Shown here: positions 45,325-55,859 of the stretch, in pieces
Layout of the letters: every line of letters begins with the position of its first letter
Numbering within the stretch: position 1 is the stretch's first letter
Assembly (NCBI GenBank): GCA_038373885.1
Contig: JAWZYV010013544.1
Coordinates: 1 to 64,000, forward strand
Direction: 5' to 3'
Length of the DNA: 64,000 bases
Source of the DNA: Cheiracanthium punctorium
Taxonomy: Eukaryota > Arthropoda > Arachnida > Araneae > Cheiracanthiidae
Position numbers and translations under genes: made by a program
The notes under the pieces: generated by a model
The model's input: only the letters and a program-made list of their open reading frames with translations
What the model was told of the DNA's origin: nothing
The model's database searches: none

Positions 45325-46050
45325 AGGCTAAGATTTTGTGCACTCCTCAGTCTTTGTCCCATCTGGATTTTTTGGAAGGTTTTTCCATTACCCAGCACTT
45401 AGAACGTCTTGTGAACGATGGTTCTTCCGTTCCTTTCGTTCATTCTGCTTGGAAGCTGCTGTTGTAAGTTTCTTTTCACTTTCTTCGTCTACTCCCCCCC
45501 GTTTTTTTTTATTTTTTATTTTTTATTGTGTGTGTACGTGTGTTACTGTCTTCCTTTACGTTTTTATTTATATATATATATATTAAAAAAAAAAAAATTA
45601 TATTTATTTTGTGCTGTCCTGTTCGTGGTTTTTAATTTAAAAAAAAAAGTGTGTTCTATTTGTTTTGTTTTGTTCTGTTTTCTCTTTTTGTGTGTGTGTG
45701 TTTGTATTCGTGTGTTCCTTTTTTTTTTTTAAAATTTATTTATTTATTCCTTTTTTATTTCTGTATTTTTGTGCTTCTTTCCTTTCCCTTATTTTATTTA
45801 TATTTTTTTCTCCCCTCTCCGTGGTTTTGTTCGACTTTTCTTTGCCCCTTGTGGCAACATCTTGCTTGTTTTATCTCTTTTCAGTTCCCTGTGTTGCTTG
45901 CAACGAAGGGCTTGGACTGAAGAAGGCCAAAACAGTTTTTGGCTGAAACGTACGTATCCTCTTACCTATAACATCTTATGTGTGTTTTTTACAAAGCTTT
46001 TTATTTACTTTATTGTTTAACACCAGTATTTTGAGTGTTTTTTTCGTCAA
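45325..46050 (+). mobile_element. T-rich retroelement-like repeat, copy e
   Basis: Starts AAGATTTTGTGCACTCCTCAG, contains TTGGAAGGTTTTTCCATTAC, GAACGTCTTGTGAACGATGG, CATTCTGCTTGGAAGCTG, a T-rich tract, CCCTTGTGGCAACATC, CAGTTCCCTGTG, the hammerhead-like core and ACATCTTATGTGTG. It is the longest unbroken copy and serves as the reference for this family. No reverse transcriptase or GIY-YIG domain is present. Confidence 0.7.
45911..45960 (+). ncRNA. Hammerhead-ribozyme-like motif (copy e)
   Basis: Helix I arm TTGGA, core CTGAAGA (fits CUGANGA), one extra A, helix II GGCCAAAA-CAGT-TTTTGGCT with a closing G-U, GAAA, then ACGTACGTA, where A-T and C-G pairs can form helix III, and TCC closing helix I. 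Helix I here is GGA/TCC while copies a-c have TGA/TCA, an apparent compensatory change. Confidence 0.55.
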
Positions 46051-46893
46051 AATATTGTTTTGCATTTAATTTTTAGTTTTAAAGAAAAAAGGTATTAAGA
46101 AGGAGATACATTGGGCAAAGAACTTTTTAAGGTGTTCTAACGCGCACTTACGTTGTATCTGCAATACATCCAAATGAAACTATATGTAGTGTATTGAATT
46201 GTTATTTGGATGGCTGTTTTTTTTCTACGGTAAGGTAACTATAAAAGTATTTAAAAAATTCTTATAAAAAGTTATGCTTCTTAATTAATATTCTAATATA
46301 ATACTCTGTTTTGTTCTTCAGCAGTTTCCGTATTGATTGCTGCAGTACTGGTAAGATGACCAGATTTTTGAAGCAAGAATTGGGGTGTCCCAACTTCTGA
46401 AACAATAATTGGGGGCATTACATAAATTCAACGTTCTTTTCAAATAAGCTTCTATTTACTGAACTAAATAATTATGAACATTCATAAAATGGAGTAATCC
46501 TAATTAATTTTTAATAGGTAAGAAATAATTATTATGATTAAATTTTTTTGCACAATTGCCGTTTTACATTTTGGGGACAAATTGAAAATATCCTGAAATT
46601 GGGGACGTTTGATCCCCTTAAGCAATGATCATTCACACTTACAGTAACACTAATTATTGTTTCGAACAGTTTTCCACTTGAACTCTTTCACAGTAACGTT
46701 TTGGTATGCCGCAAATATATCTTCGAGTGATACACAAATTAAAATGGCCATTTTATTCGGTGCTACAAACACATTTGGTCAAGTAATTACACAAATCACA
46801 TTACTATAAAAAATGATTAAATATTAAAATGCTTATCGTATTTCATTCAGCACACAGTGCTTTTGGCTACATTTATTTACCTTTTCAATCTTC
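46051..46893. other. No gene seen
   Basis: 46355-46625 (AGATGACCAGATTTTTG ... TTGGGGACGTTTGATCC) looks like an old dispersed repeat; nothing coding. Confidence 0.35.
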
Positions 46894-47250
46894 CTACGCA
46901 TTAGAGATGGCCAATAATTCGATGAGTCGAATCAGTGATTCGAATCTTGGTACTGAGTGGCTCAGTCTTTACACTCACTCTCTACTGATTCGAATCACAA
47001 GCCCTCAACTATGGGGAAATACATTCCAAGTGCGAAGGGAAGGAAAACTTATTTTCCCTTTGCCGTTCCCAGAGATTTTCCCTTACTCTTTCGACTCTTT
47101 ACGACTCTGAGTCGATAGATGATTTGAAACAGCAAATGAGTGGGTGTGGGTGAGTTGGTCACTGAGTTGGTGCAGCAACGAATCTTTACTGATTCAGTGT
47201 TTCGCTCTGTTTCGGTGATTGTATACGATCGTTGAGATTCGTTAGTTTTT

Positions 47251-47406
47251 CGAATCTTCTATCGACTCAGAGTCGAAAGAAGTCGAAAAGAGTTGAAAGT
47301 ATGTTTCATTTAATTGGAGTTTTTTTTTCGAATCTTCTATCGACTCAGAGTCGAAAGGAGTCGAAAAGAGTTGAAAGGATGTTTCATTTAATTGAAGTTT
47401 TTTTTT
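47251..47406 (+). repeat. 78-bp tandem doublet inside the hAT-like element
   Basis: CGAATCTTCTATCGACTCAG recurs at 47251 and 47329, each copy running through GTTTCATTTAATTG, with a third start at 47407. Confidence 0.9.
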
Positions 47407-47844
47407 TCGAATCTTTGGTGTTTCATTTCTTGGTTGGTGGTCGGATTTAAAGTTTTATTTGTCTGTGGGTGTGGAGTGGGTCGAACATCGTTTGCTTTTG
47501 GCGGGGGATATAGGCGTTACTTTCTAAGGGCAAGAGGGGTCAATACCCCCCCCCCCCGAAAAAAAATTGAGAAAATTCAAGTATCAGAGCTATTTATAAT
47601 AATGATATTTTCTACAATCGGAAAAATTTTGTCACTCCATCCAAATATTACATGCCAATTTACGCCAATGCTCGTGGAAGAGCGGGGGGTGTCTCAAAGT
47701 TGTTTAAACCTTTTTCCTTCGGGGGGATAAAAAAATTAAGAAAATCCCTCCTTCCAACTTGTCTGACTGATTTAATATTTGTTTAAAATTTAATGAAACA
47801 TCCCTTTTCTACTTTTAACTTCAATATATGTCCCTCTGCCCCCA

Positions 47845-47849
<5 letters not shown>

Positions 47850-47875
<26 letters not shown>

Positions 47876-47878
47876 AAA
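47850..47878. repeat. Poly-A run (29 A)
   Basis: Homopolymer following a CCCCCACCCTC string. Confidence 0.95.
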
Positions 47879-48408
47879 CGGAACGTTAAGTTTACATGGT
47901 GGCGGATTTTCATGTGAAGGGAAATAGAATGAAATAAATTTAGGATTGTGCTTGTCACTTTTAATGAAGGATACAGGGGCGGTATTAAGCGCTCTCACAA
48001 AAGGACTTTGTAGTAAGCAAAATAACATTTCGCTTTATTGCTGCAGATTTCGTTTAAGATATTTTTTTTACCTTGTTTGTCGTTTAAGGGGAATGATTTT
48101 ATTTTCTTTCGTAATTCAGAGAAATGCAAAATACGGTCTAAAGCAGTGGCGTAGTTAGTGTTATTGACACTGGCGTAGCCAGGATTTTATTTCGGGGTGG
48201 GCTGGGTATCAAATTTAAAGATAAAGTTCAATTGTAAGCTAAGTAAAGGGTCCTATTTTTTTGGGGGGGCAGCAGCCCCTCAGTAGGACTGGGTCAAAAA
48301 TCGATAAATATCGGCATATCGGTTGTATTTCAACATCAAATATCCGATATTCCCATTTTCATTTCAGTGAAATCTCGAATTCGATAAAGGTAAAAAATAC
48401 AGGCCGGC

Positions 48409-48575
48409 CAGGGGCGTAGCCAGAAATTTTTCATGGGGGGTGTTATGACTACTGCAACTCATATATATGTATACGTGTGTGTGATAATGTAGTGAAGAAT
48501 ATATATTTTGTATGGCAAAAAATTCCTCATGGGGGGTTATGGCCCCCCTAACCCCCCCCCCTGGCTACGCCCCTG
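48409..48575. mobile_element. 167-bp MITE with CAGGGGCGTAGCCAG ends
   Basis: Inverted ends CAGGGGCGTAGCCAG and CTGGCTACGCCCCTG, flanked by an exact 8-bp duplication AGGCCGGC (48401-48408, 48576-48583). Nested in the hAT-like element, so it came later. A second copy with its own duplication is at 59771. Confidence 0.95.
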
Positions 48576-48678
48576 AGGCCGGCGATAAGAAAATCCTGAG
48601 ATTAATACCAGCTTGTGATGCTTTTGCTACTGCTTTCTCTCCGTTAATGACGATGCCGGATCGCGGGAAAAACAGCTC

Positions 48679-49201
48679 CATGGTTTATTAGTCTAATTAC
48701 CATAATTAATTAACGTATATCTCGGAAACTATCCACCGGAGCGCGTTTTTATTGATTCTCGACCCCTCTAGACTCAACACCCCACCGACACTTAAAATTT
48801 CGAATGCTTTGACACCAAACGTAACCTTTTAATCTTACAGGCCCAGGGGGTCATACGAAGCTCCCCCTATATTTTCAATTTGAGCATTTTAAACACTAGC
48901 CTCCTCCGGCGGCATCTCCAAAGTCTGGAAACCATCCCAGAGCCAATTTCTACATGTTAGCAGTCCCTTTAGGCCTCAATCATGGTTAATTAGTCTAATT
49001 ATCATAATTAATTAACGTATATCTCGGAAACTATCCATCGGAGCGCGTTTTTATTGATTCTCGACCCCCCCCTAGACGTAAACCCCATCGATACATAAAA
49101 TTTCGAATACTTTGACACCAAACTTAACCTTGTAATCTTACAGGCCCAGGGGATCATACGAAGCTCCCCTATATTTTCATTTCGGGCAGTTTAAACACTA
49201 G
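48679..49201 (+). repeat. Tandem pair, ~220-bp units 302 bp apart
   Basis: 48679-48899 and 48981-49201 match closely from CATGGTTWATTAGTC through CTCGGAAACTATCCA, TTTTTATTGATTCTCGACC and ATCTTACAGGCCCAGGGG to TTTAAACACTAG. Confidence 0.85.
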
Positions 49202-49424
49202 TTTTACTCGAGCAAGGAGAGAGAGATGCTGGCTGCCCGAGAACTCAGCGGAGAAGAAACCCGATGAATGGGTGAAGGGTGTTTAAATAGTACGGCTTTC
49301 GGCGCAGAGAGAGGGAAAATTTCTTTAGTTGTTTTATTGATTCAAGATTCGAATCATCGAAGTAGTGAGTGAGTTGAGATTCGAATCAGTAAAATGAGTC
49401 GAACCGCCCATCTCTACTACGTAT

Positions 49425-52150
49425 GTTCCGTCAAATAATAACATTTTAAATTAGCATAACAACCAGCTTAGACTGTCTTCCTAGACGGTATGTTATTATT
49501 AAAAAAAGTAATGTATAGAAAGCATATAAAAAATAGTGGTGAGTACTTTTCTGGAAAAGTCAATAGGTGGGCAGCTATGAATTAAAATGTGAACATAGCT
49601 TTTTCATTTATTACGGTGTTTTATTTATTTACTTACGTGCACACTGCTATTCAATGAACATTCTATCAATAGCTAAGCGACTCTAAAATATAGATAGATA
49701 TAATTGGGGAACTTTAGCGGCGTGGTCTACAATTGTTGATAGTTAATATAGTTTTTGTTAATAGTTGATAGTAATTGTTGAGATTTAATGGTTTTCTCTG
49801 TATCTATCTGACCTCCATCAAACCTGTCAATAGAGAGGTTGGTATAAAATTTAATCATAAAATGCGCTTATAAAAAAACAACACAAACCTTTTTAATAAA
49901 TAATTTATTTTTTTTAAAAGTGTACAGTACATTGCATTCCGATGCATGAATAAATAGTTGCAAACTTCATCTCGATAACAGAAAGAGAGGGAAAAAACAA
50001 AAACTGAAGGTTAAATAAATAATATGTTTAGTAGAAACAAAGTCAGTTTTGTATATCAATATATTCTACAGTCATGTTTCATTTGCAGTTACTGAGATGT
50101 CTTAAATACCTATTATTGTATTTCTACCAACCCCTCTAGTTTTACTGTACGATTTTCCACCACAATTCTTAAACAGCTTTACTGCAAATTACAAACTTAG
50201 ATCCTATTTTAGTTTTGTGTTAAAGTAAAATTAGTATTTGAAGGTCATCCGATAAAATTAGAAAGAGCCGACAGGTATGCTGTTGGACCTTAAAGAAAGA
50301 ACACAAGTAATGAAGCTGAAAATCGCAAACCTTACCCAAATATTTTTTAACTTTTTTATGGAATAATAATAATCACCAAGCATAAAAGCAAAGCACCATC
50401 TTCAGAACCGCGGACGTAACTTAGCATCAGGCTTCAATCTAAAAAGTTTCGGACTAAACACTTGAAAAATTACGCTATTGCTGGATATCAGATTAGACCA
50501 GCGCGATGCACCGAATATAGTTGGCTGTTTCAATCTTACCATGAAGCTATTAAAATTTTCTGATTGTAATCAGAGTAATGTGCTGAATTTTCCAAACTAT
50601 AGTAAATTATTTGAATGAAATTGTTGGAACTTTCTTGAAATATATTTTTCTGAAAGTGTTTTATTCTCATTTCATTCTTTGGTTAAATACACACACGCAT
50701 ACAAACAAATCAGAAGTAACTGATAAAAGCCGGGCTGCTGACCCTAGAGCCAAAGTTTGAATCGCGAATGTTCTTTAAGCTGGAACATAGCCAGGCTGGA
50801 ATCAAAACGCAGCTGAGCCAGCTACTTAATTTAGTAAGTGCACATACCCAGTCTGTGATAATAATATTCCGAGTTGCTATCTTGTATTTGTTCTTAAAAG
50901 AACTATGCACTTTCATAGAAAACAGTTTAAAGAGTTTTTAAGGATTCGCAAAGAGCTCTCTGACCTCAAGAAAAAAAAGGGGGTGGAAAGACAAGAAAGA
51001 ATCAAGTTACTGCAGGAAAAAGATAATGAATTCTAAGAAGACACTGAAAAAAATGGCTTTATATTCTTATGGGGGTTAAAGTACAGAAATGGATTTTTTA
51101 CTCAGTTTTTCCCTACTTTTGATGGGCATAACACATTGAATGCTTGGACTTTGTACTTCCAATATAGCTGTAACTTTGGGTACTTAGCTAGTGACCTAAC
51201 TTGTTAAGACGGCACTATTGCTGACGAACTTTAATTGGGTATCACACTCATCTAAGTAAAAAGGATTTTATTAAAAATAAAATTTTAAATTTATGTTTTG
51301 AAATTTAAATCCCACGAGGCAAGTTAAGAGCACACTAAACTATAAAAAGGTTTTGATTCTCATACTTCTTCTAACGTGATTAGTAAAAGTCACAGATTTT
51401 GAGAATTTTAAAGATTTTTTTAGATTTCAGAGATTTTTTAGATTTTCATTTTTTAAAAGATTGTTTTAGATTTCAAAGTTTATTATTCCTTAATGTCTCT
51501 TTTTTAAAGTAGTTTTGCACATTTATAAAGAATTCTGATAACTTAAACCAATCAATCCCGAAGTTATGCCTGGATGAAGACGATAGACTACAAAAACGTT
51601 ATCATAAAACCCCCATCTTAAGCCGATATTTTGCATCATATGACATCCTTCTCCCTTAGAATTCTTATAAAAAAGCAATAGGAGATTTTGTTTTAGACTG
51701 TATCAAATAACTAGCACACGCACAAACTTGGTGCCTTCATAGCCAGCGCAAATCACACGTTATCACAAAGCCAAAATCTAAAGCCGATAGTTTGACATTT
51801 GAAAAGTCTTCTTGTCAAAGCATGTTGTAGAAATGAGTCTGTACCTTAGCTTCCAACTTTACGCTTTTTCCCGAAGATTATGTACCATTAATTTCTTTTT
51901 AGTATTTTAAAATTGAAATTATTCCAAATATTAGTAGGTCGTTTCTTAAAAGACTAGGTAATCTTCAAAAATAGGCATGAAGGTCAGTTTCTTGCTGTGG
52001 AAGTGATGCTTTGTCGCAGTTTCAAATGAGTGTCGTTCAGGCTTTGTGATGGCTGAACTACAAAATCTAGCATTTCACTGACGATGTTTGGCTCTTAGGG
52101 TTTTTTCGAGGCTCAATTGCCCTGCTAGCATATTAAACGCTGTAACTCAT
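49425..52150. other. No gene seen; MITE ends and unassigned DNA
   Basis: 49530-49585 (ATAGTGGTGAGTAC ... GGGCAGCTATG) and 50150-50185 (GATTTTCCACCACAATTC) are TGCCAACT MITE ends. A B-box-like AAAGTTTGAATCGCG at 50752 could be an old SINE. The 51400-51490 stretch repeats AGATTTCAGAGATTTTTTAG-like strings. Toward 52150 it may hold the 3' UTR of the exon at 52152. Confidence 0.4.
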
Positions 52151-52151
52151 G

Positions 52152-52289
52152 TTATTCGGTGTCTCTCGCTTCTCTGTACATTGGGTGCCTCCTAACTCTC
52201 GCAGAAGAAGATTGCTCGTGGACTATGTCGTCTCCCGACATCGAAGTGGTATCTGCATCTGTAGGATTTCGATCTTCCAAATTCTGTGG
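52152..52289 (-). CDS. Candidate terminal coding exon, minus strand
   Basis: On the minus strand a pyrimidine-rich tract ending ATTACAG precedes position 52289. The following 46 codons, starting PQNLEDRNPTDADTT and ending RHPMYREARDTE, stop at a TAA (52154-52152). Composition is balanced and hydrophilic, unlike the surrounding AT-rich noise, and would suit a cytoplasmic tail. It reads in phase 0, which matches a GTACTT donor at 62631/62630 in the exon upstream, so it may be the alternative C-terminus of the membrane protein at 62478-64000. The weak donor and the 10-kb distance keep this tentative; it could belong to another gene. Confidence 0.45.
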   Translation of the reverse strand, partial: PQNLEDRNPTDADTTSMSGDDIVHEQSSSARVRRHPMYREARDTE

Positions 52290-52359
52290 CTGTAATGGAT
52301 TAAAAGAAAACTGCTCAGTATAGTGACATGACTATACATATGTATGCTTTACAGTATGA

Positions 52360-52545
52360 TCTAGAAAAATTGCCAACCTTAACGGAACATAATCAACCCT
52401 TTCCGGCAAAATGACGAGTATAGCTCGTCATTTTTTTAATGCCAAACAGCACAATGACGAGCTATTCTTGTCATGCAGTCGCCAATCCTTACGAAATATA
52501 ATCAACCACTTTTTGTAAACAGTAATCTCTTATTTTCAATTTTTA
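52360..52545. mobile_element. piggyBac-like end plus paired AACGGAA repeats
   Basis: CAACCCTTTCCGGCAAAATG then GACGAGTATAGCTCGTC, a CCC-type end with subterminal palindrome typical of piggyBac MITEs. GCCAA...AACGGAACATAATCAAC at 52373 and ACGAAATATAATCAACC at 52491 are direct repeats related to the MITE at 57866. A second ATGACGAGCTATTCTTGTCAT hairpin is at 52453 in part. Confidence 0.45.
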
Positions 52546-52549
52546 TTAA

Positions 52550-54440
52550 TACTGCACGCATTTAAAAGAATGTACAGACAAGTATTTTAATTGTTTGATC
52601 GCCAAAAAGTTTTTTTTTTTTTTATAAACGTACTTATAAATGTTATGTGCAGGTTGAGGACTGACTGGTTATATATTTTACTTTACTATGCATAAGTGAT
52701 AAGCGTGCGAATGTATATACGTGTAAGTGTGTGTGTGAAATTGTGTGATTGTTAATATATAATCACAACATTTTATGATTAAGCAATTTCCATAAAGCGT
52801 TAATACTATAATTAAAGGCACATATGTAACCCCATTGAAAGTTTATAACTAAGTTCATGTTATATACAACCATCTCAATTTTATTCTGCACAATTAATTT
52901 ATATTATTGCCGTAAATTATAAGGTGAAATTTTAAGAATGTTCATACACTTTTTTTTTCAGCATTCAGAACACTGAAAAATTTGTTGCAACTCATAGTCC
53001 ATGAGTTTAGAACTATCGCCTGTTAAAATATTAATATTTATATTCCAAAATTGGGAACACTTTTTGGCCCCATTAGTTTTGCATCTTATCTAGGCAGAAT
53101 AGAACCTGATTATTGGCTCTTCAGCTAAGTCACAATGTCTCCAATAAGTAAAAGATCTTTTATAGTTAAATTTTACGATCACGGGATTTGGATTTTTTTT
53201 TTCTGTTTGCATGTTTTGCTATTTTTGTCATACATTCAATACATTTTCATACTTATATTCTGATATTGGTTTTTCACATCCGTGTCAACATATAAAAAGC
53301 AAAACTTAAAAAATAAAATCATACACAAGAAAAAAATTCATGAAATATTTATGAAAGAAGAAACCTAGGGGAGGGGAAAAGAACTATTTTATGATATTTA
53401 TATTTCGAAAAAAGCATGTCCACCTTTAATATAGTAGGAACGAGATGTTCGTAAATAAAGGGATACATACCATATTTATTCAACATTTTGAACAAATTCT
53501 TTTAAGCTATTGAACTGCAATTTTGTACAGAAATGTTAGGCGTCATTTTGCCATGTATCGAATAAAATGTTTCATCCAAATATTTTGTTGGAACTGATAA
53601 ATTGTGAAAAAAAAGGGAGAGAGAAAGAGGAAACTTTAAAATATACAGGCAAAGTTTGTGAAAAACATTTGTGAAATAGTTTGTTTTTGGAAAACTGTAA
53701 CCAGGTATTTTGCTTGTTTCATGCTAATAATCAAAACATATCAAATGATTTTGCAAGATCCATAATATAGTAAGAAATAACAAGTTTCTTTGGGAGTGAG
53801 ATGTCTCTAATATAGTTATGTCTGTTGGATTTAACTTCATGAATGACAGGGATTTAAAATTCACTTCACATTAACTTGAAGCAAAGCAACTTTTTTTTAT
53901 GTTTCTTGTTGTTAATTAAAATTTCAGGTAGTATATATATTGTTTTAAGTTTTGAGACATAAGTATGAAAGTCGTATGTACAACTGATAATTTTATTTTC
54001 TTTCTTAAAATTGTTTCCATGTTTTATTTGACTTTGTAAATCTGCTAAGATTATAAAAATCGTTCTCCTCTATCATTAAAAAGATCCAACTTTGCACTAT
54101 TGCAATGCTGGTGTTTGTATAATTACTAAAGTTGCAAGCATCTTTCCACATGTGATACATAGCACAATCAACAGCTGTGGCTAGTACAAAATTCTTAGCA
54201 ATCGCTGCATATTCACGGCAGTTAACCAACGATCAAACTAACAGACATAACTCATGAACACGATCAGCTTCGTTGATAATCGTGAGAATGATTTGAAACT
54301 GCTGGTCGTGTAATACAAGATTATAAATTTAAAAGAGTACCCGATAGGTTTGTTTTTATTTCTCTTAAATCTGATGGATGTGGCAACTACTTCTAACACT
54401 GAAGTATAATTTTTCGAATCTTTTTTCAGTGGGAAAATTT
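52550..54440. other. No gene seen
   Basis: AT-rich. Two minus-strand open segments (54447-54238 and 54229-54005, about 70 codons each) might be pieces of one decayed coding sequence (WLTAVNMQRLL... between them in another frame), but I recognise no family. Confidence 0.35.
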
Positions 54441-54444
54441 CCAA

Positions 54445-55025
54445 CATTGTTCTAATGCTACAACTTTATTCGTGAGCTAAAAGAGACCCGGAGATGCACA
54501 ATGCTACTCAATCCTGTGATAATTTAATTTTTGATAAACATTTATTTCAATTCAATTTCTTTTACAATGCAATACAATAATTTTTTTACAATGCTATTCC
54601 ATATTGCAAATGTTGAAAATGCTTGCCCTTATTTTGAATGCAAACATGAAAATAATTGGGTTTTCCAGGGAAGTCCTGAAAACACGGATGTATCAGGACA
54701 AACCATAATAGTAAAAATCTCGTCAATAACATCAACACTGTTCTAATGCTACTACTTTATTTGTGAGCTAAAAGAGAACCGGAGATGCACAATGCTACTC
54801 AATCCTGTGCTAATTTTATTTTTGCTAAACATGATTTAATTCAATTTTTTTTTTCAATGCTATTCCATACAGCAAATGTTGAAAATGCTTGTCATTATTT
54901 TGAATGCAAACAGGAAAATAACCGAGTTTTCCAGAGAAGACCTGCAAATATCGACGAATCAGAACAAACCATAATAGTAAAAATCTCCTCAACAACACCA
55001 AGAATGTTGTGTGAAGAGTATCAAA
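54445..55025 (+). repeat. 291-bp tandem duplication
   Basis: Units at about 54445-54735 and 54736-55025 share TTCTAATGCTAC, GGAGATGCACAATGCTAC, TGCTATTCCATA and AAACCATAATAGTAAAAATC at a spacing of 291 bp. Both keep a plus-strand open frame with ANVENAC-YFECK and QTIIVKIS, and substitutions between them include several that change residues. 291 is a multiple of three. No family is recognised and neither start has supporting signals. Confidence 0.75.
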
Positions 55026-55304
55026 AAGCTTTGTTCGGCGTGTTCATGTTTGTATTCAAAATGGTGGAATGTAAAAAAATTGAATTAAATAATTTTTTTC
55101 AAAAATGAAATAATCGCAGAATTAATAAACATTTTTCGTCTCCATTTCTGTTTATCTTACAAATAAAATTTTAAGTCTAACAGTGTTGGAAATTGTCTCC
55201 CACACTCAAAGAAGGTTCGAACAACTATATTTCAGTGTTGGAATAGTTGTTCGTCAGATTTAAGGGTTATAAGAATATCGGGTGCTCTTAAATTGATCAC
55301 CCTG

Positions 55305-55545
55305 TACAAGGGATGTTCCCAAAGTCAGATTTTTTTGGGGGGCACACAATTCCATGAACTATGCACCTTGCATTGTTTTTCAACATAACCGCTACCGACA
55401 TTCAGACGCTTATTGTACAGTGCGAAGTCTATAGCAACTACTGTGGCAAAACTCCGTTCCCTTTGATGCACGATCCAAAACGATGCTGTGGTGATGTATA
55501 CCGTGCAACAATTGATTCAACAGCATAGCTGACAACTCTAAGGTT
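55305..55545 (-). pseudogene. mariner transposase C-terminal relic, minus strand
   Basis: On the minus strand DFALYNKRLNVGSGYVEKQ (about 55440-55365) matches the R-x-x-K-C-L-N-x-x-G-x-Y-V-E-K terminal motif of mariner transposases. It is followed by a terminus reading AAAAAAATCTGACTTTGGGA and CATCCCTTGTA, a mariner-type inverted end with TA. Only the last ~25 codons can be read; upstream is decayed. Confidence 0.6.
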
Positions 55546-55850
55546 TATTTCCTGTGTTTACACGAGGGCTTCCGAATTCATTTACAGAAAAGAAGATTTA
55601 CTGTAAAATAAAATATTTAATTTTTTTTTTTAAATCGTCCGAAAATAGTGTAAAAATTGGCAGATATATGAAGCGCACGGAGTTTTACCACAGTGGTTTT
55701 TTCAAAATGATTGCACACTACGATAAATGTCTCAACGTTGGTGGCGACTACGTGAAAAAATAGTGGAAGTTTATGCTTTATAATTAAGTTTCCATGTTAA
55801 AAAAAAATCGGACGAATGTTACTTTTAAAACGACCATAATAATGGAAGAA
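55546..55850 (+). pseudogene. mariner transposase C-terminal relic, plus strand
   Basis: An open segment ending at 55763 reads RTEFYHSGFFKMIAHYDKCL then NVGGDYVKK, the conserved C-terminus of mariner transposases, with the usual stop and a 3' end AAAAAAATCGGACGAATG then TTACTTTTAAAACGACC. It points away from the minus-strand relic, so two partial mariners lie back to back. Catalytic DDD residues are absent. Confidence 0.65.
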
Positions 55851-55859
55851 AAGTAAATC

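Larger units (their letters stand above)
46902..49416. mobile_element. hAT-like non-autonomous element, 2.5 kb
   Basis: Left end TAGAGATGGCCAATAATTCG then GAGTCGAATCAGTGATTCG; right end reversed TAGAGATGGGCGGTTCGAC then ATTCGAATC. Flanks CTACGCAT (46894-46901) and CTACGTAT (49417-49424) form an 8-bp target duplication with one change, as hAT elements make. GATTCGAATC strings cluster near both ends. No transposase is recognised. Inside are a 78-bp doublet, C and A homopolymers, a nested hAT-type MITE and a 302-bp-spaced tandem pair. Confidence 0.85.
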
